Of a stretch of DNA of 64,000 nt, positions 44,381-50,834 are shown piece after piece; within the stretch, counting starts at the first letter, position 1, and every line of letters begins with the position of its first letter. The DNA lies in contig NZ_CP101987.1 in assembly GCF_024508315.1 (NCBI RefSeq), positions 1,302,001-1,366,000 of the forward strand. Direction: 5' to 3'. The notes beneath the pieces were generated by a model. It did not search any database, had not been told where the DNA came from, and worked only from the letters and a program-made list of their open reading frames with translations. The position numbers were made by a program, and so were the translations under genes. The DNA comes from Cellulomonas xiejunii (lineage in GTDB: Bacteria; Actinomycetota; Actinomycetes; Actinomycetales; Cellulomonadaceae).

Positions 44381-45157
44381 TTGGAAGCAACGGGATCGCG
44401 CTTCTCCCTCCAGTCGCTGCATGTCGCCGCGATGCAGGGAGAGGAAAAGCTGTCGCACGCGACCGCGTTCGCTGTCGAGTTCGAGGGCCGTCACTATTTG
44501 GTGACCAATCTGCACGTCGTCACCGGCCTGAACCAGGAGACGGGGACGTGGCTCTCGGGCTGCTCCCGCAATCGGCGACCCACGAGGTTGCTCATCAGTT
44601 GGCCGAGCTTCAACCGCACCCACCCTGACACCTCCGTCATGGACCTGTACGACGACGACCTCAAGCGGCTGTACTTCGGTGGGAACGGGATGATGGAAGG
44701 GGTGTACCCGTCGCGGGATGTCGCCCTCATCCCCGTCCCGGACACGCTGATGTACCAGGTGCAGGAAAGGGCATTCCGCCTCAAGCCCAATGACCACGTA
44801 CCGCTCAGCGTGACGGACGCCGTCTACATCCTCGGATTCCCGGACAATGCGGCGTTGCTCCCTGGCGTGCCCGCGGTGTGGACGCGCGGCTCCGTGGCGT
44901 CCGAGCCCGATCTCGGGCGAGACCCTCTGCTCGTGGACGCGCGGACCCGCCCGGGACAGTCGGGTTCTCCTGTCATCGTCTACCGGCGCCAGTTTAGCCA
45001 CGTCTCCGAAGGTGGCTACGGAGAGTCCTTCCCCGAGGCTGCCCGTCTCGTCGGGGTGTACAGCGGACGGACGAGCAACGACAGCGACCTGGGAAGGGTG
45101 TGGAGTACCGAGACGATCATTGAGGCGATCACCCACGGCTCCCACTGGAATCACTGA
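44381..45157 (+). CDS. Trypsin-like serine protease, accessory-region gene
   Basis: This is a 258-residue protein with a chymotrypsin-fold triad: H45 in YLVTNLHVVTG, D113 in SRDVALIPV and S194 in RPGQSGSPVIV. No signal peptide is visible, so it probably acts inside the cell. TTG 44381 is chosen because AAGGAG lies 7 bases upstream. An in-frame GTG at 44303 has no ribosome site. Base composition is visibly lower in GC than its neighbours, with many codons ending in A or T. It sits next to fragments of a mobile element, so it is probably transferred cargo. Stand-alone trypsin-like proteases occur in bacterial conflict systems, but no partner gene is present here. Confidence 0.72.
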   Translation: MEATGSRFSLQSLHVAAMQGEEKLSHATAFAVEFEGRHYLVTNLHVVTGLNQETGTWLSGCSRNRRPTRLLISWPSFNRTHPDTSVMDLYDDDLKRLYFGGNGMMEGVYPSRDVALIPVPDTLMYQVQERAFRLKPNDHVPLSVTDAVYILGFPDNAALLPGVPAVWTRGSVASEPDLGRDPLLVDARTRPGQSGSPVIVYRRQFSHVSEGGYGESFPEAARLVGVYSGRTSNDSDLGRVWSTETIIEAITHGSHWNH

Positions 45158-45204
45158 CGGTTGTAGTTGGTGCCTGAAGGCTCAACTGAACCGCCCTGGC
45201 TTCA

Positions 45205-45650
45205 GTGGAGGCTCTGGTCTGCCCCGGGATCCCGGACGCCGGGCGGTTTGCCATCGGGGGGCAGGCGAAGTTGGCGACCATCTCCGGTGCGGCCTACCTC
45301 GTCCGGCCGCGCACGGCGCTCGGTCGTGGGCTCATCGGCGAGGTCGACGTCTATGTCGCCAAGGACCGTCATGGGTATGTCCGCAGCCGGGCGGGGGAAT
45401 TCACGAAGGACCGGCTCCAGCTCGTCGCGACGGCGATCGTGGACGGACGGGACGGGCTCCGGGTCGAGCTGCTAGCGCCCGCGACCGGCCCGACCGAGGA
45501 CAACCGGCTCGCCCAGCAGATGGAGCGGGTCAGCCAGTTCCTGGAGGCGCTGCCGGGCGACCACCCGGGCGCCGGGCTGAACCTGATCAGCAGTGAGGTC
45601 CGTGGAAACGACGACCTCATCGGCCAGGCACTCCGGCGGCTCGTGGAGGT
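45205..45650 (+). pseudogene. C-terminal fragment of a mobile-element AAA (RepA-like) ATPase
   Basis: About 145 codons resemble the C-terminal part of the AAA-family ATPases carried by actinobacterial integrative elements and phages: IGGQAKLATISGAAYLV, then LGRGLIGEVDVYVAKD, VRSRAGEF, EVRGNDDLIGQALRRLVEVG. The ATP-binding half is absent upstream. On the right the frame breaks exactly where a copy of tadB begins, so the usual ending is lost. It is therefore truncated at both ends. It follows the protease gene by 47 bases. The family call rests on remembered sequence patterns rather than an alignment. Confidence 0.6.
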
Positions 45651-45949
45651 CGGCGCGCGTGCACGACGTGCTCACGCAGGCCGAGGTCACGGGCGTCACG
45701 CCGGGTGGTCTGGTGGCCGTGAGCGGGCTTGTCGGGCTCGTCGTGGCGGCGGTGGCGTTCCTCGTCGTCCCCGTGCCGGCCGTCAGCCTGTGCTTCGGGG
45801 TGTTCGCCGCCATGGCGCCGTGGACGCTCGTCCGGGGGCGCGCGCGGCGCCGGCTCGCCGCCACCCGGGAGCTCTGGCCCGACGTGGTCGACCACCTCGC
45901 GTCCGGCGTGCGCGCCGGTCTCTCCCTGCCTGAGGCCGTCGCCCAGCTC
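45648..45949 (+). pseudogene. Partial second copy of tadB
   Basis: These 302 bases are about 97% identical to 47486-47787 inside tadB (roughly eight differences counted by eye). The copy covers about codons 34-134 of TadB, from the cytoplasmic segment through the first membrane hairpin, and lacks both ends. Reading frame is kept, and nearly all differences are synonymous. It follows the AAA fragment directly and has no start or promoter of its own. Confidence 0.85.
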
Positions 45950-46032
45950 AGCCTCCTCTGCGACGGACGACGGGGGCACGTCGTTTCTCGCGGCGCAGCC
46001 ACGCGCGAGGCTGAGTCGGGCGGGATGCCAGG

Positions 46033-46049
46033 CGGGTGTCACCCGTCCG
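46033..46049. repeat. Right copy of the 17-bp direct repeat
   Basis: CGGGTGTCACCCGTCCG is identical to 44203-44219. The two copies bracket the protease, AAA fragment and tadB fragment. No gene was seen between 45950 and 46158. Confidence 0.6.
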
Positions 46050-46093
46050 TTCTGTCCTGTGGACGAAGCTCCACGCGCGCCGCGCCGATGCCC

Positions 46094-46099
46094 TACCGT
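46094..46099 (+). promoter_or_regulatory. Possible -10 box for the tad operon
   Basis: TACCGT lies 59 bases before the tadA ATG, within the segment that follows the element scar. Confidence 0.35.
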
Positions 46100-46158
46100 C
46101 ACTCCCGAAACGGACGAACCCGACATCGGTCGGCCGGGGCGCGGGAGCGGAGGTGGGC

Positions 46159-47382
46159 ATGGACGGCGTGGCGATCCTCGAGAGCGAGGTCCGCGAGCTC
46201 ATCCGGCGGCGGGGCGTCGACCCCGTGCGCGACCGCGCCGGTGTGGTCGCCCTGGTGCACGCCGCCATGGCGGACTACGACGAGCGCTCCCTGATCGGTT
46301 CGGTGCCGCAGCTGGCGGACACCGCCGCCGCGCACAAGGCCGTGGTCGACGCGGTCGCCGGGTTGGGTCCGCTGCAGCGCTACCTCGACGACGACGAGGT
46401 CGAGGAGATCTGGATCAACTCCCCGTCGCAGGTGTTCGTGGCCCGCCGCGGTGAGCCGGAGCTGACCACGACGATCCTCACCGACGCGCAGGTGCGCGAC
46501 CTCGTCGAGCAGATGCTCAAGGTCTCCGGGCGTCGGCTGGACCTGTCCAGCCCGTTCGTCGACGCCTCCCTGCCCGGTGGTGAGCGCCTGCACGCCGTGA
46601 TCCCGGACGTCACGCGCCGGCACTGGTCGGTGAACATCCGCAAGTACGTCGTGCGGGCGACGAGCATGCAGGACATGGTCGGCCTCGGGTCGCTGACCCC
46701 GCAGGCGGCGGCGTTCCTGCAGGCGGCCGTGCGCGTCGGGCTCAACGTGCTGGTCTCGGGGGCGACCCAGGCGGGCAAGACGACGATGCTCAACGCGCTG
46801 GTCGGCGCGGTGCCCCCGCGCGAGCGGGTGATCAGCTGCGAGGAGGTCTTCGAGCTGCGGCCCGCGGTGCGCGACTGGGTCGCGATGCAGACGCGCCAGG
46901 CGAACCTCGAGGGCACCGGCGAGATCACGCTGCGGCGCCTGGTCAAGGAGGCGCTGCGCATGCGGCCCGACCGGCTGCTGGTCGGCGAGGTCCGTGAGGC
47001 GGAGGCGCTCGACCTCCTCATCGCGTTGAACAGCGGCGTGCCGGCCATGTGCACGATCCACGCGAGCTCGGCGCGCGAGGCGCTGGTCAAGCTCTGCACG
47101 CTGCCGCTGCTCGCAGGCGAGAACATCTCCGACCGGTTCGTCGTGCCCACGGTCGCCTCGTCCGTGGACCTCGTCGTGCACCTGGAGCTCGACGCACGCG
47201 GTCGGCGCCGCACGCGCGAGATCGTCGCCGTGCCCGGACGCGTGGAGGCCGGGATCGTCGAGACCGCCGACCTGTTCACGACGCGCGGCGGTGTGCTCGT
47301 GCGAGGCGACGGCTTCCCGCCGCACCCGGAGCGCTTCGCCCGGGCCGGTGTCGACGTCGTCGCCATGCTGCGGCAGGGCTGA
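46159..47382 (+). CDS. tadA: Tad pilus assembly ATPase TadA/CpaF
   Basis: This is a 407-residue secretion ATPase of the CpaF family that powers Flp pilus assembly. An N-terminal helical domain leads to YLDDDEVEEIWINSPSQVFVAR. Walker A is LVSGATQAGKTTMLNAL, the Asp box is VISCEEVFELR, and Walker B is MRPDRLLVGEVREAEALDLL with the following His in CTIHASS. ATG 46159 follows GGAGGT. It is the first gene of the tad operon and stands 3 bases from tadB. CpaF normally works with a TadZ/CpaE localisation protein upstream. None is present here, and the position is occupied by the mobile-element scar. Confidence 0.93.
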   Translation: MDGVAILESEVRELIRRRGVDPVRDRAGVVALVHAAMADYDERSLIGSVPQLADTAAAHKAVVDAVAGLGPLQRYLDDDEVEEIWINSPSQVFVARRGEPELTTTILTDAQVRDLVEQMLKVSGRRLDLSSPFVDASLPGGERLHAVIPDVTRRHWSVNIRKYVVRATSMQDMVGLGSLTPQAAAFLQAAVRVGLNVLVSGATQAGKTTMLNALVGAVPPRERVISCEEVFELRPAVRDWVAMQTRQANLEGTGEITLRRLVKEALRMRPDRLLVGEVREAEALDLLIALNSGVPAMCTIHASSAREALVKLCTLPLLAGENISDRFVVPTVASSVDLVVHLELDARGRRRTREIVAVPGRVEAGIVETADLFTTRGGVLVRGDGFPPHPERFARAGVDVVAMLRQG

Positions 47383-47385
47383 GGC

Positions 47386-48246
47386 GTGGGCGTCGTCGCA
47401 GGGCTCCTGCTCGGGGCAGGGCTCGCATGCCTGTGGTGGTCGTGGTGGCCGGTGCCGCCGGCCGCCGACGGCCGGCGCGACGGCTGGTCGGCACGCGTGC
47501 ACGACGTGCTCACGCAGGCCGAGGTCACGGGCGTCACGCCGGGCGGTCTGGTGGCCGTGAGCGGGCTCGTCGGGGTCGTCGTGGCGGCGGTGGCGTTCCT
47601 CGTCGTCCCCGTGCCCGCCGTCAGCCTGTGCTTCGGGGTGTTCGCTGCCATGGCGCCGTGGACGCTCGTCCGGGGACGCGCGCGGCGCCGGCTGGCCGCC
47701 ACCCGGGAGCTCTGGCCCGACGTGGTCGACCACCTCGCGTCCGGCGTGCGCGCCGGTCTCTCCCTGCCTGAGGCCGTCGCCCAGCTCGGCGACCGTGGGC
47801 CGACCGAGCTCCGGCCACCGTTCCGGGCGTTCGCCGAGGACTACCGCGCGACCGGTCGGTTCACCGAGAGCCTCGACGTCCTGAAGGACCGGCTCGCCGA
47901 CCCCGTCGCCGACCGCATCATCGAGGCGCTGCGGCTCACGCGCGACGTCGGCGGCACCGACCTCGGGCGGCTGCTGCGGACGCTGTCCTCGTTCCTGCGG
48001 GACGACCTGCGGACCCGTGGCGAGATCGAGGCCCGCCAGGGCTGGACCGTGTACGCCGCGCGCCTGGCTGTCGCGGCACCCTGGGTCGTGCTGGCGATGC
48101 TGTCGACACGCCCCGAGGCGATCCGTGCGTACGACTCGACGGCCGGTGCGCTCGTCCTCGTCGCCGGAGCCGTGAGCACGGTCGTCGCCTACCGCCTCAT
48201 GCTGCGCGTCGCGCGGCTGCCCGACGACCCGCGGGTCCTGCGGTGA
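47386..48246 (+). CDS. tadB: Tad pilus assembly inner-membrane protein TadB
   Basis: This is a 286-residue membrane platform protein of the GspF-like T2SSF family. It has an N-terminal membrane helix (VAGLLLGAGLACLWWSWW), a second hydrophobic pair (VAVSGLVGVVVAAVAFLVV), the cytoplasmic domain LWPDVVDHLASGVRAGLSLPEAVAQL, and C-terminal helices. Codons 34-134 are duplicated at 45648-45949. The GTG start at 47386 is 3 bases after the tadA stop, and the gene ends in a GTGA overlap with tadC. Confidence 0.92.
   Translation: MGVVAGLLLGAGLACLWWSWWPVPPAADGRRDGWSARVHDVLTQAEVTGVTPGGLVAVSGLVGVVVAAVAFLVVPVPAVSLCFGVFAAMAPWTLVRGRARRRLAATRELWPDVVDHLASGVRAGLSLPEAVAQLGDRGPTELRPPFRAFAEDYRATGRFTESLDVLKDRLADPVADRIIEALRLTRDVGGTDLGRLLRTLSSFLRDDLRTRGEIEARQGWTVYAARLAVAAPWVVLAMLSTRPEAIRAYDSTAGALVLVAGAVSTVVAYRLMLRVARLPDDPRVLR
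47486..47787 (+). repeat. Resident copy of the 302-bp tadB repeat
   Basis: This is the intact-gene counterpart of 45648-45949, 1838 bp downstream in direct orientation. Confidence 0.85.
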
Positions 48247-49172
48247 GCCCGGGCCTGCTCGGGGCCCTCGTCGGGCTGCTCGGAGGGTGCGGGCTGGCGC
48301 TCGTCCTGCTGCGGCTGCGCGCGCGCCGCATCACGCTGGAGCAGCGCGTGGGGCCGTACCTGCGGATGCGCGGTACGTCGTCGTTGCTGCGCGTCGAGAC
48401 GGTCAGTGGCCCCTGGGGCACGGTCGAGCGGCTCGTCACGCCGTTCCTCGCCGACGGCGTGCGGCTCGTCGCGCGCATCGGCTCACCCGCAGCCGAGCTG
48501 CGTCAGCGGCTCGCGCGGGCCGCCCGCACCGAGACCGTCGAGCAGTTCCGTGCGCAGCAGGTGGTGTGCGGCGTGGTCGGGCTCGCGCTCGGCCTGCTCG
48601 TCGCCGTCCTGCTGGCCGCGACCCGCGGCGGTGCGCTCGTGCCGCTCGTCGCTCTGGTGGTCGTCGGCGGGTTCGTCGGTGCGCTCGCCCCTGACTGGTG
48701 GTTGGGACAGCAGGTCTCGCGGCGCGAGGCGCGCCTGCTCGCCCAGATGCCCACGGTCACCGAGCTGCTGGCGCTCGCGGTGAGCGCCGGCGAGGGCGCC
48801 ACGGGTGCTCTCGAGCGCGTCGTGCGCCAGACCCAGGGCGAGCTCGCCGACGAGCTCGCTCGCACGCTCGCCGACGCACGGGCCGGCGCACCGCTGACCG
48901 ACGCGCTGCACGGCCTCGCGGACCGGACGGGTCTGCCCGCGCTGGCGCGGTTCGCCGAGGGCGTCGCCGTCGCCGTCGAGCGCGGGTCGCCGCTCGCGGA
49001 CGTGCTCCGAGCCCAGGCACAGGACGTGCGGGAGGAGGGGCGCCGCGCCCTCATGCAGACGGGTGGGCGCAAGGAGGTGCTCATGATGGTCCCGGTGGTG
49101 TTCCTCATCCTCCCGGTGACCGTCCTGTTCGCCGTCTTCCCCAGCGCGGTGGTCCTGCGGGTGGGGCTGTGA
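48243..49172 (+). CDS. tadC: Tad pilus assembly inner-membrane protein TadC
   Basis: This is a 309-residue second T2SSF-type platform protein. Hydrophobic stretches lie at the N terminus (LLGALVGLLGGCGLALVLLRL), in the middle (VVGLALGLLVAVLLA, LVALVVVGGFVGALAP) and at the C terminus (MMVPVVFLILPVTVLFAVFPS). The cytoplasmic domain contains MPTVTELLALAVSAGEGATGALERVVRQT. It pairs with TadB to form the membrane core of the Flp pilus machine. GTG 48243 overlaps the tadB stop. Confidence 0.92.
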   Translation: MSPGLLGALVGLLGGCGLALVLLRLRARRITLEQRVGPYLRMRGTSSLLRVETVSGPWGTVERLVTPFLADGVRLVARIGSPAAELRQRLARAARTETVEQFRAQQVVCGVVGLALGLLVAVLLAATRGGALVPLVALVVVGGFVGALAPDWWLGQQVSRREARLLAQMPTVTELLALAVSAGEGATGALERVVRQTQGELADELARTLADARAGAPLTDALHGLADRTGLPALARFAEGVAVAVERGSPLADVLRAQAQDVREEGRRALMQTGGRKEVLMMVPVVFLILPVTVLFAVFPSAVVLRVGL

Positions 49173-49235
49173 CCCCGGCCGTGACACATGCGGAGGCGCC
49201 GCCCGGCGCGCTCCGGACGACGACGGAGGTCGACG

Positions 49236-49448
49236 ATGAGGTTCTTGGCTCGGACGTGGTGCGCGGTCCTGCAGCGGACGGCAGCAGCGACGCAGGACGA
49301 CCCGGAACGCGGGGACGTCCCCGGCTGGGTGCTCGTCACGCTGATGACCGCCGGCCTGGTCTCGGTGCTCTGGTTCGTGGCCGGCGACGCGTTGCAGAAG
49401 CTGTTCGTCGACGCGATCTCGGACGTCAGTCCCCGCTCCGGCACCTGA
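49236..49448 (+). CDS. Flp-like pilin subunit
   Basis: This is a 70-residue small pilin. A charged N-terminal leader is followed by DVPGWVLVTLMTAGLVSVLWFVAGDALQ, a single membrane helix preceded by a Gly, as in prepilins cleaved by TadV-type peptidases. ATG 49236 follows GGAGGT. It lies directly after tadC, the usual place for the flp gene. Its stop overlaps a possible CTG start of the next gene. Confidence 0.8.
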   Translation: MRFLARTWCAVLQRTAAATQDDPERGDVPGWVLVTLMTAGLVSVLWFVAGDALQKLFVDAISDVSPRSGT

Positions 49449-49840
49449 CCGGGCCCGCGCGGGCGTGCACCGGCGACCGCGGGTCCGCGATCGTGGACTT
49501 CACGCTCGTCGGTGGGCTCGTGGTCGTGCTGTTCGCGTCGGTGCTGCAGCTCGCGATCGTCCAGCACGTCCGCAACACGTGCGTCGACGCAGCGGCCGAG
49601 GGGGCGCGCTACGCCGCCCAGGTGGGGCGCACGCCGGCCGACGGCGCCCAGCGCACGGCCGACCTGCTGCGCATGTCGCTCGCGGAGCGGTACTCCCAGG
49701 ACGTGACGGCACGGCGGGTGGACGCCGCGGGGCTCGCGATCGTCGAGGTGACCGTGCGGGTGCCGCTGCCCGTGGTTGGTCTGCTCGGTCCCGGCGGCGT
49801 GATGGAGCTCGACGGGCACGCACCGGCGGAGTGGCCGTGA
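49445..49840 (+). CDS. TadE-family pseudopilin
   Basis: This protein of up to 131 residues has the TadE signature GDRGSAIVDFTLVGGLVVVLFASVLQLAIVQHVRNTC at its N terminus, a membrane helix preceded by a small charged segment. No ATG, GTG or TTG precedes this motif in frame. The only standard start, GTG 49493, would cut into the motif. A CTG at 49445 overlaps the pilin stop as CTGA and gives a complete N terminus, so it is used here provisionally. The protein is a minor pilin or adhesin-like part of the Flp pilus. Confidence 0.72.
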   Translation: MTGPARACTGDRGSAIVDFTLVGGLVVVLFASVLQLAIVQHVRNTCVDAAAEGARYAAQVGRTPADGAQRTADLLRMSLAERYSQDVTARRVDAAGLAIVEVTVRVPLPVVGLLGPGGVMELDGHAPAEWP

Positions 49841-50322
49841 GCAGGGTGGTGCGCCGTGCGGTTCGCAGGTGGACGGCCGTGCGGGTACGTGGTGACGGTG
49901 ATGCGGGCAGCGCACTGGTCGAGTTCCTCGGCATCTCGCTCGTGCTGCTCGTCCCGATCGTCTACCTCGTGCTCGTGCTGGGGCGGATCCAGGCCGCGAC
50001 CTTCGCCGCCGAGGGAGCGGCGCGCGAGGCGGCGCGCGTGTACGTCGCCGCCGACGACGCGGAGCAGGGCACGCTGCGGGCGGTGACGGCGGTGGGCATC
50101 GCGCTCGTGGACCAGGGGTTCGTCGACGACCCGGCTGACGCGCTCGTGGTGCGCTGCTCAGCCGACCCGTGCCTGACACCCGGGGCCGAGGTGGCCGCGA
50201 CCGTGCAGGTGCGGGTCCCGCTGCCGTTCGTGCCGACGTTCGTCGGCGACGTCGTCCCGCTCGAGGTGCCGGTGACCGCGGAGCGCGTCGCGCCGGTCGA
50301 CACCTTCCGGGTCGCACGGTGA
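49837..50322 (+). CDS. TadE-like minor pilin
   Basis: This is a 161-residue protein with an Arg-rich N terminus followed by DAGSALVEFLGISLVLLVPIVYLVLVLGRIQAATFAAEGAARE, a TadE-type helix. The C-terminal part has two cysteines (RCSADPCLT), probably a disulfide outside the cell. GTG 49837 overlaps the previous stop in a GTGA arrangement, and its own stop overlaps the next GTG, so these pilus genes are tightly coupled. Confidence 0.85.
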   Translation: MSRVVRRAVRRWTAVRVRGDGDAGSALVEFLGISLVLLVPIVYLVLVLGRIQAATFAAEGAAREAARVYVAADDAEQGTLRAVTAVGIALVDQGFVDDPADALVVRCSADPCLTPGAEVAATVQVRVPLPFVPTFVGDVVPLEVPVTAERVAPVDTFRVAR

Positions 50323-50813
50323 GCGGCGTGGCGTGGCGTCGCCGTGCGGTCGCCCGGCGCGTGCCTGAAGAGGACGGTCGCGACGACGGCCAGGTGATGA
50401 TCCTGTCCCTCGGCTTCGGTGTGGTCGCCATCCTGCTGGTGCTCGTCATCACGGCTGCGACGGCCGTGCACCTGGACCGCAAGCGGCTGCTCGCCCTGGC
50501 CGACCTCGCGGCGCTGTCGGCCGCGGACCAGGTGAGCAGCACGTACTTCGGTCCGGACGGCGCGCGCGCCTCGGGTGGTGTGCCGCTCACGGACGCGACG
50601 GTCCGTGCGGCTGTCGAGGAGTACGTGCGCGACCACCCCGAGCCGGCAGCGCGCTGGGACGGTGTCCGCGTGCTCGAGGCCGCGACGCCGGACGGGCGCT
50701 CTGCCGTCGTCCGGCTCGGGGCGGTGACGCGCCCGCCGCTGGTCACCTGGGTGCTGGCGCCGTGGAGCGAGGGGATCGAGCTCGTCGTCGACGCCAGCGC
50801 CCGCGCGTCCTGA
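50319..50813 (+). CDS. Tad pilus-associated protein (TadG-related)
   Basis: This is a 164-residue protein beginning with a charged segment and DDGQVMILSLGFGVVAILLVLVITAATAVHLDRKRLLALADLAALSAAD, the TadG/Rv3654-like N-terminal membrane helix with its helper helix. The rest is a small extracellular domain. It overlaps the previous gene by 4 bases and ends the tad operon, convergent with the large surface-protein gene 21 bases away. No prepilin peptidase gene is present in this window. Confidence 0.82.
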   Translation: MSGVAWRRRAVARRVPEEDGRDDGQVMILSLGFGVVAILLVLVITAATAVHLDRKRLLALADLAALSAADQVSSTYFGPDGARASGGVPLTDATVRAAVEEYVRDHPEPAARWDGVRVLEAATPDGRSAVVRLGAVTRPPLVTWVLAPWSEGIELVVDASARAS

Positions 50814-50834
50814 CGTCGTCCGCCTTCCGTGCGC

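Noticed and set aside
45205-45933. One intact 242-residue gene spanning the AAA fragment and the tadB copy
   Set aside because: After about residue 148 the frame enters the tadB repeat in the wrong frame and becomes Arg/Gly-rich nonsense, so the ORF is a fusion of a fragment with out-of-frame sequence.
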